Below are positions 1 to 7,970 of a DNA stretch of 27,240 bases, piece by piece. Both the position numbers and the translations under genes were made by a program. This DNA is from CBFHWY01 sp965659675. GTDB lineage: Bacteria > Bacteroidota > Bacteroidia > Flavobacteriales_G > Salibacteraceae. Under the pieces are notes generated by a model that ran no database searches, was not told the origin of the DNA, and saw only the letters and a list, made by a program, of their open reading frames with translations. How positions within the stretch are numbered: position 1 is the first letter of the stretch; every line of letters starts with the position of its first letter. The stretch lies in the NCBI GenBank assembly GCA_965659675.1, contig CBFHWY010000035.1, positions 1-27,240 on the forward strand. Direction: 5' to 3'.

Positions 1-32
1 TGCTTTTGTATTGAACGCAGTTTTGTTTTCAT
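1..32 (-). CDS. possible 5' end of a gene leaving the left edge
   Basis: On the minus strand an ATG at 32-30 opens a frame of ten codons (MKTKLRSIQK) that stays open to the window edge. A lysine/arginine-rich start would suit a signal peptide or a DNA-binding protein, but nothing more can be read. The frame is too short to test, so this is only a candidate start. Confidence 0.2.
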   Translation of the reverse strand, partial: MKTKLRSIQK

Positions 33-80
33 AGACTCACTTAATTAAAAGTGGTCAACCTATATCAGGCACGTACACTG

Positions 81-226
81 GGATTCAGAGGTCAGGGGTC
101 AGGGGTTAGAAACTTTCAGATTTTCGGACCTCCAGACTATCGGATTTCCAGACTCTCAGACTATTCAGACTCTCGGACTATTCAGACACTCGGACTATTC
201 AGACTCTCGGACTCTCAGACTCTAAC
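81..226. repeat. degenerate tandem repeat block A (17-nt unit)
   Basis: This is a low-complexity intergenic block. It opens with CAGGGGT-type repeats (86-105) and passes into a 17-nt unit GACTATTCAGACTCTCG at 159-175, 176-192 and 193-209, with one mismatch in the middle copy and partial units on both sides. The unit shares CAGACTCTCG with the 16-nt unit of the block at 6267. A 62-codon open frame across it is a by-product of the repeats. Confidence 0.85.
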
Positions 227-250
227 CCCTATTGCCTAATCACCTAAGCC

Positions 251-1024
251 CTACTCTCCCTCAATCAAAAAAGGAGACTTTCCATCAGTGATGATCACCT
301 TGGAATTTTGGTTTTCGGCAAGCTTTAAGAAAGCCTCAATACTTCTGAGTTCGAGGATCTCTCTGGTGAGTCCTTCAGAAAGGATCTTTTGAGCTTCGCG
401 ATTCCCTTTAGCCTCGATCACTTTACGCTCAGCCTCAAGCTTTGCCTGATCGAGTAGATACTGCATGCGCATCACCTCTTGCTCCGCTTCCATTCGGTTC
501 TGAATAGAGCTGTATAATCCCGGGGGTAGCTGAATGCTTTTTAGTAAGACCGACTCGATCTTAATCCCTCGTTGTGCCAGAGTCTCATTCATCACAACTG
601 CGATCTCAGCTTCGATATCCGATCTTTTGCCAGAGTGCATGTCTTTTGCCATGTATCTGGCACAAACATCGGCGGATGCAGAACGAAAGACTGCCGATAT
701 GATACCTTCGAAGTTGGTCCCAATGTTCTCTATCAGTGTGGGAACCATCACTTTATCAATACGATAAAGAATAGAAATATTTGAGGCGATATTTAAGCCC
801 TCTTTACTCGGCAGACTTAATGAAACCTCCATATTTACCGTACGTGTAGGTGTTTTGATCATGATGGTCGTAAATGGGTTGATTCCATACATCCCCTGGT
901 CGTAAACACGTTCCGATAACTTACCAAAACTCTGCTTTACCCCTACTTCACCCGGACGTATAATCGCACAGGAAGAAAGGAAGATCATTGAGAAAATAAG
1001 TGAGAAGATTTTGAGCGCTTTCAT
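251..1024 (-). CDS. SPFH/prohibitin-family lipoprotein
   Basis: This 257-residue protein belongs to the SPFH (band 7, prohibitin-like) family, whose members form large membrane-bound oligomeric scaffolds. The N-terminus is a short hydrophobic signal with a lipobox-like LSSC (Cys19), so it is probably an exported lipoprotein and not a transmembrane-anchored prohibitin. The PGEVGVKQSFGK segment (about 24-35) is the typical start of the SPFH domain. A long helical stretch rich in Glu, Ala and Lys (about 175-215) matches the flotillin/prohibitin coiled coil. The ATG at 1024 fits the signal peptide. It stands alone, with a perfect palindrome about 36 nt upstream. The family call is firm. Its substrate or partner cannot be read, since no FtsH or protease gene is adjacent. 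Confidence 0.85.
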   Translation of the reverse strand: MKALKIFSLIFSMIFLSSCAIIRPGEVGVKQSFGKLSERVYDQGMYGINPFTTIMIKTPTRTVNMEVSLSLPSKEGLNIASNISILYRIDKVMVPTLIENIGTNFEGIISAVFRSASADVCARYMAKDMHSGKRSDIEAEIAVVMNETLAQRGIKIESVLLKSIQLPPGLYSSIQNRMEAEQEVMRMQYLLDQAKLEAERKVIEAKGNREAQKILSEGLTREILELRSIEAFLKLAENQNSKVIITDGKSPFLIEGE

Positions 1025-1059
1025 AGTTTTTGTGTTTTAATTCAAAATCATTACGGGTA

Positions 1060-1076
1060 TGATAGTATTACTATCA
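1060..1076. promoter_or_regulatory. 8+1+8 palindrome upstream of the SPFH gene
   Basis: TGATAGTA and TACTATCA form a perfect inverted repeat around a single central T. It lies 35 nt upstream of the SPFH start codon, where a repressor or activator dimer could bind. There is no T-run beside it, so it does not look like a terminator. No regulator gene is adjacent. Confidence 0.4.
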
Positions 1077-1148
1077 CTTTACATATTAACAGAGGTTAGG
1101 CAAAAAAGTTTGAAGCTCTAACTTGTTTTTCGACTGAACGGAAGGCGG

Positions 1149-1394
1149 TTACAAGTTGCGCTGTGTTAAAACCGCTTTAAGTGCTTTGCGTTGATCAGAA
1201 TTCCGGGTAAAAAGGTAAATGAGATAGACCGGGATCAGCGTAAGCCAACCCCAACTTTGGGTACCAATACTGTATAAAATAATTCCACCAAGGAAACCTA
1301 TCATAAAGGCATGTGTGGTTGACGATCGCTTTGTCTTCTTCTTTAGTTCAAGCAATTCCTGATCACTTAATTCAGAAAAATCAATCTTTTCCAT
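1149..1394 (-). CDS. small two-helix membrane protein
   Basis: This 81-residue protein has an acidic/lysine-rich N-terminal helix (about 1-24) and two hydrophobic segments (about 28-45 and 48-64) separated by a short Gln-Ser-Trp-Gly turn. It ends in a basic tail (RNSDQRKALKAVLTQRNL). This looks like an inner-membrane hairpin protein. I do not recognise a family. The start at 1394 is an ATG. It reads toward the SPFH gene, about 124 bp away, so it could share a transcript with it. Confidence 0.6.
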   Translation of the reverse strand: MEKIDFSELSDQELLELKKKTKRSSTTHAFMIGFLGGIILYSIGTQSWGWLTLIPVYLIYLFTRNSDQRKALKAVLTQRNL

Positions 1395-1634
1395 CTTAAC
1401 TTCTTTTGGAGCATTCTAAAATAATGATTTGGCAAATTGAAAACCCTGAAAAATGAAAAATGCTTACGCTGTTTAGCTCTACAAATTCGAAGTTTCTGGT
1501 TCATTCCATGATCCGGGACAGGGTAAAAAAACTTAATCTCTTTCGTCAAACCTCCAAAATGATAAGCCAAACACCCAACTACCTAATCACCTAACCACCC
1601 ACAACAATACCACCGGCTCCAATGTTATTCAAAC
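1395..1634. other. 240-bp gap between divergent genes
   Basis: I see no convincing gene here. A 67-codon minus-strand frame overlaps the start of the 81-residue protein and has no family features. The right part holds CCTAATCACCTAACCACCCA at 1582-1601. Its first 13 bases recur at 235-247, and CCTAACCACCCA recurs in reverse complement at 22836-22847. Confidence 0.6.
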
Positions 1635-1901
1635 ATGAAACCAAGAGAGATCGACCGCATCATTGAAATGGCATGGGAAGACAGAACTTCTTTTGACGCT
1701 ATTGAACTACAATTTGGTATTCCAGAAAGGGAAGTGATCAAGATCATGAGGCGTGAAATGAAGCCTTCTAGCTTTAGAATGTGGCGGAAAAGAGTTCAGG
1801 GAAGGTCAACCAAACACGTCGCTAAAAGGGAAGATGATGTTGATCGATTCCGTTGTACGCGTCAACGTCAGATCTCAAATAACAAGATCAGCAAGCGTTA
1901 A
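1635..1901 (+). CDS. DUF2805 / TIGR03643 family protein
   Basis: This 88-residue basic protein opens with MKPREIDRIIEMAWEDRTSF, followed by an FGIPEREVIKIMRREMKPSSF segment. That is the pattern I recall for the TIGR03643 (DUF2805) family, a short helical, helix-turn-helix-like protein common in Bacteroidota and some other marine bacteria. The family's function is not established. The strongly basic C-terminus (RWRKR-type patches, then Lys/Arg-rich) would suit nucleic-acid binding, but that is inference. Its TAA stop interlocks with the TAA stop of the convergent lipoprotein gene, so the two share four bases. Confidence 0.75.
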   Translation: MKPREIDRIIEMAWEDRTSFDAIELQFGIPEREVIKIMRREMKPSSFRMWRKRVQGRSTKHVAKREDDVDRFRCTRQRQISNNKISKR

Positions 1902-2371
1902 TCGCGAATAAAAAAGTGATTTCCATGATTTGACTCATCATAAGCTTCGCCTGGAAAATCAATACTTGTGAGCGTATCGTTTCCAATGAGTGTAAAGCTC
2001 ATACTATTGTTTAAATCCATGTTTTTTGAATCCTCCTTACTTGGGTCTAACTCAAGCCAGTATGTATCTGAAGGTGCGTCATAATCCTGATTTAAAACTT
2101 TAAACCTAGTTTTATGTACCTCCTGCTGATCGATGTAGTAATAAATGAACCCATCCTCTGAAATTTCAATATTGGCGCTATAGTTTGCCTCATCTGCCGA
2201 TCGAAAATATAACCTTGAATCCCACCAATTTTTTGAATAGTAAGTATGTTCCCAGGTGTAAGAACCATAAAAATTCTCGAAACCGTTTTCAAGCTTATCC
2301 GACTCACATGAATTTAAGCTTAGAACAACTGCAGCTAGTGATAATCCTGCGCAATATTTAGATAAGGTCAT
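1898..2371 (-). CDS. small lipoprotein of unknown function
   Basis: This 157-residue protein begins with a signal peptide and a lipobox (SLNSC, Cys22), followed by an acidic ESDKLEN stretch. Acidic residues right after the lipid-modified cysteine resemble the lipoprotein export signal that sends Bacteroidota lipoproteins to the cell surface, though the match is loose. The mature part is polar and rich in Tyr, Asp and Asn, with a likely beta-strand pattern, and has no motif I recognise. It looks like a small surface or periplasmic lipoprotein. It diverges from the large T9SS gene, with 69 bp between the two starts. Confidence 0.65.
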   Translation of the reverse strand: MTLSKYCAGLSLAAVVLSLNSCESDKLENGFENFYGSYTWEHTYYSKNWWDSRLYFRSADEANYSANIEISEDGFIYYYIDQQEVHKTRFKVLNQDYDAPSDTYWLELDPSKEDSKNMDLNNSMSFTLIGNDTLTSIDFPGEAYDESNHGNHFFIRD

Positions 2372-2440
2372 AATGGAAATTTCCTGTCCAATCTACGGAA
2401 ATTTGATGATTTAAGGCATAAATCTTGATAACTTCGAACT

Positions 2441-4411
2441 ATGAATAGGCTGCTCATACTCTGCTTTTTACTTCCCTTAAAACTCAATGCTCAGGAAGCC
2501 TGGATGCTCGTTCAAAATGGAAAAGGCCTACAGCGGATGGGTGGCCTGGAAACCGATGCTTTCGGAAATCTTTACACTGTTACTGCAATAAGCACAAGAG
2601 ACACCACTTATGTTCAGGGAAAGGATGTTAAAGTCGCTCATACTCCGTTGAGAGATGCAGGAGGTTGGTCAAATGTCTTGCTTAGCAAATACAGTAATGC
2701 TGGTGAGCTACTTTGGACCAATCTGATCATTGGAAAAGAAACGGTTTATCCATGGAGCACTCACATCGCGGAAGACGGTTCTTTCTATGTAGGCGGGAAT
2801 TTTAAGAATGATGCGCTTTTCCACAGTAGCGACGGCGACTCGGTTTATATTGAGTATCAAGTACCAAAGGATTACGCAAAACAGTTTCTTCGATTCTTTA
2901 TAGCAAAGTATAATTCAGATGGTGTGCTTCTTTGGGTAAGAACCGGACACAGTTGGGATAATATGTCTTGTTTCGATATTTTGAGTGATGGTGAAGGCAA
3001 TGCTTATGCCTGGGTTTACACTCCGAGTCGGCGTTTTACCATCGGTGACTTTTCCATATACCCCTCCTCAGATAGCCAACACTATATCGAGCGACACTAT
3101 GCTTGTTTGATCAAATACAATGAATTAGGAGAGGAAGAATGGATCAGTTTCACGGGAGATGAGATCACTCCGCGCGATCTGGATATCATGGATGATAAGC
3201 TAGTTTTGATCGGCACGCAGCATGGCAATGAGGCAGTCATCAAATCAACCAGCGGAGAAGAATGGGTAGTTCCTAAGCCCTCGGAGCCTTACTATTTAGA
3301 CAGACTCTATTACTTTGACCTTGAGGATGGAAAATATTTGGGAAACAACTACTTAAGTCCTGATGTTGGAGACGCCAACATAAACCTGTTCCGGCAAACC
3401 AGCGATGGCTGCCTCGTGGCCTATGAAGGCAGATACAATTCTGGAATAGGAAATATCATAAGAATTAAAGATGATACGATAATAGCGGAGACCCCGCTCC
3501 AACGCGAACCCGATCTCTATATCGTAAAACTTGGAAAGGACTTTCGTTATGAATGGCATGTGACCATCGATAGTCGTGCACGATCCACCATTCAAGATAT
3601 GGTTCAACTAGACAATGGTGAGATCTTCATAGGTGTTCAAAGTCGGGAAAAAACGAGCATCATTGATTCAAAAGCTAAGATCATTCCCTTTAAAAGTGGA
3701 ATATACAATCACCTTGAGTTGATTCATCTCAATGAAAGAGGAAAATACCTTGGTCAAGCTTATGTGGGAAGATCTGAAAGCGGAACCTATGATAAATGCT
3801 TGCATCTGAGCTCAGGAAATGGCAAAGACCTTGACATCGCAAGCACGGTAACACTGAGTTCAAAGGTCTTTGGCAATAAGATTTCGGTTTACCCAAAAGA
3901 CCCAAACAGACCAGAAAGGGGTGGAATGGGCGACGGTTTGGTGATTCACCTGCCAGTACAGTCTAAGTTCAAGGTAAATCTCCTTCTCACAGAAGAAAAC
4001 CTTATCGCCGGGGCATTCTATTTAAGAAGATTGGCATATGAACTTGGAAAAGAGGCCAGAGACCTTGCAGATGGTCTGCAAGAGAAAAGCAAGGCGAAGC
4101 GGGATTCGATCGATCAGAAACTCATCTCAAATCGAGACGATCAATCAATTACAGTGAATCGTGTTTTTATTTATCCAAACCCTGTTCAATCCCAAAACCC
4201 ATCATTTAAAGTTAATTTGGATGTTGAAGGAGGCAAAAAGCCTGCATTCGAGTTGATCTCGAGCACAGGAAAAATATTGTTCAAACGCCGGGCTGAAACA
4301 ACTTCTGGAACCTTCAGTTTTGAATTTCCAGCAGGCTCAAAACCTGGGCTTTACTTTCTCAGGGTTTACCTCGGTGAAAGGATCATCACCAAAAAGATCA
4401 TCTATAACTAA
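2441..4411 (+). CDS. T9SS cargo protein with beta-propeller repeats
   Basis: This 656-residue exported protein has a signal peptide at 1-17 (ends LNAQ). The body carries repeats of the form L-x-KY-x-x-x-G-x-L-L-W (near residues 80-95 and 155-168, with a looser copy EEEWISF later), alternating with DG-x-x-Y-x-x-G segments. These are typical of SBBP-type beta-propeller repeats in Bacteroidota surface proteins. A charged helical stretch (about 540-575) separates them from a C-terminal domain that starts VFIYPNPVQ and contains STGKIL, GLYFLRV and a final IITKKIIYN. That is the type A T9SS sorting domain, which directs export across the outer membrane and anchoring. TAACTTCG lies 4 nt before the ATG, one mismatch from TAnnTTTG. 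The ligand is unknown. Confidence 0.8.
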   Translation: MNRLLILCFLLPLKLNAQEAWMLVQNGKGLQRMGGLETDAFGNLYTVTAISTRDTTYVQGKDVKVAHTPLRDAGGWSNVLLSKYSNAGELLWTNLIIGKETVYPWSTHIAEDGSFYVGGNFKNDALFHSSDGDSVYIEYQVPKDYAKQFLRFFIAKYNSDGVLLWVRTGHSWDNMSCFDILSDGEGNAYAWVYTPSRRFTIGDFSIYPSSDSQHYIERHYACLIKYNELGEEEWISFTGDEITPRDLDIMDDKLVLIGTQHGNEAVIKSTSGEEWVVPKPSEPYYLDRLYYFDLEDGKYLGNNYLSPDVGDANINLFRQTSDGCLVAYEGRYNSGIGNIIRIKDDTIIAETPLQREPDLYIVKLGKDFRYEWHVTIDSRARSTIQDMVQLDNGEIFIGVQSREKTSIIDSKAKIIPFKSGIYNHLELIHLNERGKYLGQAYVGRSESGTYDKCLHLSSGNGKDLDIASTVTLSSKVFGNKISVYPKDPNRPERGGMGDGLVIHLPVQSKFKVNLLLTEENLIAGAFYLRRLAYELGKEARDLADGLQEKSKAKRDSIDQKLISNRDDQSITVNRVFIYPNPVQSQNPSFKVNLDVEGGKKPAFELISSTGKILFKRRAETTSGTFSFEFPAGSKPGLYFLRVYLGERIITKKIIYN

Positions 4412-5202
4412 GTTCTGGGCGCATAATGTCGTCCGAGCCAATTGGCCAGCCCATCCAATCCAGGGAAAAGGAGTCTTTCGTTGATGTTTGCCTGGTCGAG
4501 CTTGTCCCTCACCTCCCATTTGAGTTTCGCTGGAATGATGATCTTCTTAAAGACCTCTGGGTGCTTTTCCAGCCAATGATCAAGTCGAGCGGTAGGTCTA
4601 CTCATCACCGAGAAGAAAGCATATTGGTTAACGATACGAGCGTCCAGGGAAGGTGGTTCGAAGAATAGCGCCAGGTCACCATTCTCTGAAAGATTATCAA
4701 AACTGTTGATCCCAGGAACAGCATCTTCGATCATTTCAATGGTGAAGGTATTACTTCCTACCCGGTCTAATTCTTCGCGCAGTGGGTCTGGTAAGAGGCG
4801 GTTTACCTTTACAAAATCGACCATCCACACTACCCCATCGCGATCGAAGAGCTCCAGACTGTTTGTGGCAAAGTGAATCGCTACAAAAGGAGAATAGGTC
4901 CAATCGATCAGGCGTGTTGGCAATCCGTAATGTTGTCCGATGGTCAGTATCCTCCAATCAGAAGAAAGATCTCCCTTCGAATCCACATTGGCATATTTGC
5001 GGAAATTCCGAAGCAGGTGATACTCCAAACTGGCTTCATCACCACAGTTTCGCTGGAAGCGGCAATTGAGTGGATATTCCTTGTCGCTCATTCCCCGAAA
5101 GGCATAATCGGTTCTAAATCGCCCCAGGTTGGGTCTCCAGGAGTCTTGATAAACTGCTTCGCAGAGTTCAGCCCAGGATTGAACTACCATCTCGTTTTCC
5201 AT
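4408..5202 (-). CDS. FRG domain-containing protein
   Basis: This 264-residue cytosolic protein lacks a signal peptide. It shows the FRG-domain hallmarks: AFRGMSD with the eponymous Phe35-Arg36-Gly37, then a QHYGLPTRLIDWTYSPFVA block (about residues 108-126), and GVVWMVD after it. FRG domains occur across bacteria, often scattered or near mobile DNA. Their biochemical activity is not settled to my knowledge, and nothing around this copy reveals it. It is unlinked to any toxin, restriction or phage gene. Its TAG stop shares bases with the TAA of the convergent T9SS gene. A TACCTTTG promoter box lies 5 nt before the ATG, so the mRNA may be leaderless. Confidence 0.8.
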   Translation of the reverse strand: MENEMVVQSWAELCEAVYQDSWRPNLGRFRTDYAFRGMSDKEYPLNCRFQRNCGDEASLEYHLLRNFRKYANVDSKGDLSSDWRILTIGQHYGLPTRLIDWTYSPFVAIHFATNSLELFDRDGVVWMVDFVKVNRLLPDPLREELDRVGSNTFTIEMIEDAVPGINSFDNLSENGDLALFFEPPSLDARIVNQYAFFSVMSRPTARLDHWLEKHPEVFKKIIIPAKLKWEVRDKLDQANINERLLFPGLDGLANWLGRHYAPRT

Positions 5203-5207
5203 AATAC

Positions 5208-5215
5208 CAAAGGTA
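5208..5215 (-). promoter_or_regulatory. TAnnTTTG -7 box of the FRG gene
   Basis: TACCTTTG on the minus strand matches the Bacteroidota -7 consensus and ends 5 nt before the ATG at 5202. No TTG lies at the usual -33 distance. Confidence 0.45.
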
Positions 5216-5269
5216 AGATTGGAAATAAGTGTTTAAAGAATAATTCCAACTTTGTCGCAAATCACTAAA

Positions 5270-6220
5270 ATGAAGATCAGCGGATTTACCATGGGTAAAA
5301 ATACTTCTAAGCTCTACTACCCTATGGATGCTGCGATCAAATCCATTCTTCCGATCTGTGATGAGTTCATTGTAGCACTTGGGGACAGTGATGAGGATGA
5401 CAAAACACGCGAACTGATCGAGCAGATCAATGATCCGAAGATCAAGATCGTAGATACGGTTTGGGATATTGAGAAGTACCCCAGAGGTATGGAAAATGCG
5501 CATCAAACGGATATCGCAAAGTCGTACTGCACTGGCGATTGGTGTTTTTATGTGCAAGCCGATGAGGTGATCCACGAACGTTATTTACCCATCATCAAAA
5601 AGCGCCTTGAAGAAGTTCATGAAAACAAGGAGGTCGAAGGCCTGCTTTTTAAATACCGCCACTTTTGGGGAGACTACGACCACTATCTCGATTCGCATTG
5701 CTGGTATCGTCAGGAGATCCGCATTGTGCGAAACGATCCAGAAATTCATTCATGGGTTTCTGCACAGAGCTTCAGACGCATTCCAAATTTCGATGGACTC
5801 AATTATAGGGTCAAAGAAGGAACACATAAGCTAAAGGTCGCCTGGGTAGATGCCTATGTGTACCACTATGGCTGGGTGCGCCCTCCCCGACTCATGCAAA
5901 AGAAACGCAAGTCGCTGGATACCATTCACCAGGGCAAAAAGAGAGTTGAAGAGATGTTTGCAGGAAGTCCTGATCACTTTGATTACGGAGCCCTGGGCAA
6001 TTTGAGGGTCCATAGAGAAGGTCATCCAGCTGTTATGAAGGAATGGATCAAAAATCTGGACTGGAAGGATGAGCTCAATTATGGCAAAGAACTAAACCTC
6101 TTTAATCCCAAACACAAACACGAAAAATTCAAATATCGTTTCATGACCTTCCTGGAGAATACCTTTAATGGCGGACGACCGGTTTCGGGGAGGAAGAACT
6201 ATGTTTTAGTGGAGCTGTGA
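5270..6220 (+). CDS. glycosyltransferase, family 2-like
   Basis: This protein has 316 residues from the ATG at 5270. An upstream TTG at 5252 is less likely. It shows the layout of a GT-A glycosyltransferase: an N-terminal beta-strand/helix unit with EFIVALGDSDEDDKT (about 32-46), then GDWCFYVQADEVIHE (about 89-103), where QADE stands in the place of the family's DXD-like metal site. The C-terminal half is rich in Trp, Tyr, His and Arg, as in sugar-transfer enzymes that act on cell-surface glycans. Donor and acceptor are unknown. There is no polysaccharide cluster around it, so it is an isolated transferase. CAACTTTG at 5247-5254 is a one-mismatch promoter box. Confidence 0.75.
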   Translation: MKISGFTMGKNTSKLYYPMDAAIKSILPICDEFIVALGDSDEDDKTRELIEQINDPKIKIVDTVWDIEKYPRGMENAHQTDIAKSYCTGDWCFYVQADEVIHERYLPIIKKRLEEVHENKEVEGLLFKYRHFWGDYDHYLDSHCWYRQEIRIVRNDPEIHSWVSAQSFRRIPNFDGLNYRVKEGTHKLKVAWVDAYVYHYGWVRPPRLMQKKRKSLDTIHQGKKRVEEMFAGSPDHFDYGALGNLRVHREGHPAVMKEWIKNLDWKDELNYGKELNLFNPKHKHEKFKYRFMTFLENTFNGGRPVSGRKNYVLVEL

Positions 6221-6266
6221 GCTGAAAGCTACAAGTTTACCCGCCGAAGGAGGGCTACAAGCTCTC

Positions 6267-6330
6267 GAACCATCAGACTCTCGAACCATCAGACTCTCGA
6301 ACCATCAGACTTTCGAACCATCAGACTCTC
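6267..6330 (+). repeat. tandem repeat block B (16-nt unit, four copies)
   Basis: The 16-nt unit GAACCATCAGACTCTC occurs at 6267-6282, 6283-6298, 6299-6314 (one mismatch) and 6315-6330. A looser stretch with two GCTACAAG copies precedes it. It fills most of the gap between the convergent stops of the glycosyltransferase and the next gene. The reverse complement matches 14 of 16 positions of the unit in block D at 22.9 kb. Confidence 0.9.
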
Positions 6331-6336
6331 GATCTC

Positions 6337-6885
6337 TCACGCATTCAATGCCTCAGCTTCTTCTTTTTGAGCTTCTGAAAGCTGAAAACAATCACAGCCT
6401 AGAGACTGGTCTAAAAACTGTTTCATGAGGCGCATTTCGTCACGAGACAAACGTTGGCCTTCGAGGGAAGCAAGATGCAAAACACCACCAAGGATAGCTG
6501 CGGCCCCAAAGATCCAGAGTCCCCATGGAGTTTTATCCATAGACCATTGAGAAGTTCCGATCATTAAGCCTATGAGTCCGGCAAAACCCAGAATTCCATA
6601 AAAGAACATGAACATGGTCCATACGGTAGAAGAAGGTCCGATCATGCAGCGTACCCGCACTTGTCCAGATTCTTCGTCATGCTCTAGATTGATATCCATT
6701 TGGGGCGACCAGAATTTCTTGGAATAGCTGGGAAAATCAAGGATCAGGTGGTTGTGGACATACTTCACCAGTATTCCCTCTGGATTCTCATTGTCAGCTC
6801 TATCATTGATACGATCAACGATCTGCTCCATGCTTAATGGAGTCAGGAAACGAAAGCGCGGACGAAAAGCCAGTTTGTTAGCCAC
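6337..6885 (-). CDS. two-helix membrane protein
   Basis: This 182-residue protein starts with GTG at 6885, since no ATG is well placed. It has a soluble N-terminal domain (1-85), in which RFRFLTPLSMEQIVDRI begins a conserved-looking alpha/beta segment. Two transmembrane helices follow (about 87-113 and 121-141), then a charged helix with RLSRDEMRLMKQFLDQ. The C-terminus is acidic and contains CDCF. I do not recognise the family. It lies 31 nt downstream of the double iron-sulfur protein, in the same direction, so it is probably the last gene of that run. Confidence 0.6.
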   Translation of the reverse strand: MANKLAFRPRFRFLTPLSMEQIVDRINDRADNENPEGILVKYVHNHLILDFPSYSKKFWSPQMDINLEHDEESGQVRVRCMIGPSSTVWTMFMFFYGILGFAGLIGLMIGTSQWSMDKTPWGLWIFGAAAILGGVLHLASLEGQRLSRDEMRLMKQFLDQSLGCDCFQLSEAQKEEAEALNA

Positions 6886-6916
6886 ACTGAAAATTAAACA
6901 ATTTCAGCAAAGTAGG

Positions 6917-7348
6917 CTATGCCTTGAAGTCGGTCTTGTTGTGAGTTCCGTCGCAATACGGCTTGTTGTTTGACGCTCCGCAGCGACAAAGAAAGGTTGA
7001 CTTATCGCGGTCGGTGAAGCCGCCATCAGCGGTTTGCACGCGAACAGCACCTCGCAATTCAACAGGACCATTGGGAATCAATTTAACCTGAACGCGGTCT
7101 GTTTCGTTGGTGGACTCATCCTGCGGACCTTCAGCCGTTTTGTAATAACTCAAGGCTCCTGATGGACAGCGATCAATTGTTTGCATCAATTCTTCCGTAG
7201 AAGCGGCATCAACACTGATCCATGGTTTTTCTTTTGGCTTGAAGACATTTGGCAAGCCCTTAACACAGTTCCCAGAATGGATGCAGGTTTCAGGTTTCCA
7301 AACTACGGTTAGTTCACCGTTATCGTATTCTTTCTTCTTTTCAGACAT
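6917..7348 (-). CDS. YjdI-like [4Fe-4S] domain fused to a CDGSH domain
   Basis: This 143-residue cytosolic protein carries two iron-sulfur modules. The N-terminal half is a YjdI-like (Fer4_19) domain with Cys22 and Cys28 (CIHSGNC) and Cys61 (RCPSGAL). The C-terminal half is a CDGSH (mitoNEET-type) domain with Cys121, Cys123, Cys132 and His136 in CRCGASNNKPYCDGTH, the three-Cys/one-His ligand set of a labile [2Fe-2S] cluster. Such proteins are thought to act in electron or cluster transfer. The start is 3 nt after the nitroreductase stop, so the two are almost surely co-translated, and it may serve as a redox partner. That role is inferred only from position. Confidence 0.9.
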   Translation of the reverse strand: MSEKKKEYDNGELTVVWKPETCIHSGNCVKGLPNVFKPKEKPWISVDAASTEELMQTIDRCPSGALSYYKTAEGPQDESTNETDRVQVKLIPNGPVELRGAVRVQTADGGFTDRDKSTFLCRCGASNNKPYCDGTHNKTDFKA

Positions 7349-7351
7349 GAC

Positions 7352-7942
7352 TTATTCTTTCAAACTCCCGTGAAAGACAAACTCAGCTTGCGCTTTTCTC
7401 TCCCTCGGAGCAAATTCTCTTGAAAGATAAGGTTCTTCTAGTTTATCTGAATCACCAGGGTAACCCAAAGCGATGATGTGTCCGATCTCCCACTCCTCTC
7501 CTACCGAGAAGGCAGCTCTGGCATCCTCTTCAACAAATCCACCCATTTGATGGAGATTGAGTCCTAACTCGGTAGCCTCAAGACTTAGGAAAGCTACGGC
7601 CTGACCCAGATCATGCATATGATGACGATTTGGGCGATTCTTATGATCAAAATGTGTTTTCGCCAGACACATGATGAGCACATTCGCCTCTTTTGCCCAG
7701 GGCTGATTTCCGGCCATCAGGGCGTCAAACATCTTTTGCCAGGCATCTTCTCCCTTTTTAGCGTAAAGAAATGCCCAGGGTTGCTCATTCATGCTTGAAG
7801 GCGCCCAACGCGCAGCTTCAAACAAGCGCTTGAGCTTGTCATCTTCCACTTCTTGATTTGAATATGCTCTTCTACTCCATCTTTTATTGATCACCTCTAT
7901 GATCGGGTGATCTGGCTTCCATTCTGGTTTTTTCATACTCAT
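7352..7942 (-). CDS. nitroreductase-family flavoprotein
   Basis: This 196-residue protein belongs to the FMN-binding nitroreductase family. RWSRRAYSNQEV (about 21-32) and AARWAPSSMNEQPWAFLYA (about 43-61) form the phosphate/FMN-binding start of the fold. HDLGQAVAFLSLEATELGLN is the central helix, and HIIALGYPGD is the conserved C-terminal segment. Members reduce nitro compounds, quinones, flavins or enoyl-type substrates using NAD(P)H. The substrate cannot be told from sequence. The gene lies 28 nt after the hydrolase stop and 3 nt before the iron-sulfur gene. An in-frame ATG two codons in is an alternative start. Confidence 0.85.
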   Translation of the reverse strand: MSMKKPEWKPDHPIIEVINKRWSRRAYSNQEVEDDKLKRLFEAARWAPSSMNEQPWAFLYAKKGEDAWQKMFDALMAGNQPWAKEANVLIMCLAKTHFDHKNRPNRHHMHDLGQAVAFLSLEATELGLNLHQMGGFVEEDARAAFSVGEEWEIGHIIALGYPGDSDKLEEPYLSREFAPRERKAQAEFVFHGSLKE

Positions 7943-7970
7943 ACTAACAATTCATATCCAGGGAGGTTCA

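Noticed and set aside
51..239. 62-codon plus-strand frame
   Set aside because: It runs straight across repeat block A, and its residues simply echo the 17-nt unit. There is no start context or domain.
1367..1570. 67-codon minus-strand frame before the small membrane protein
   Set aside because: It overlaps the start of the better 81-residue gene and has no hydrophobic or domain pattern.
4408..5202. FRG gene as part of a defence island
   Set aside because: No restriction, toxin, CRISPR or phage gene is nearby, so the claim has no support in this window.
6267..6330. possible CRISPR array
   Set aside because: The 16-nt units are directly adjacent without unique spacers, and no cas genes are present.
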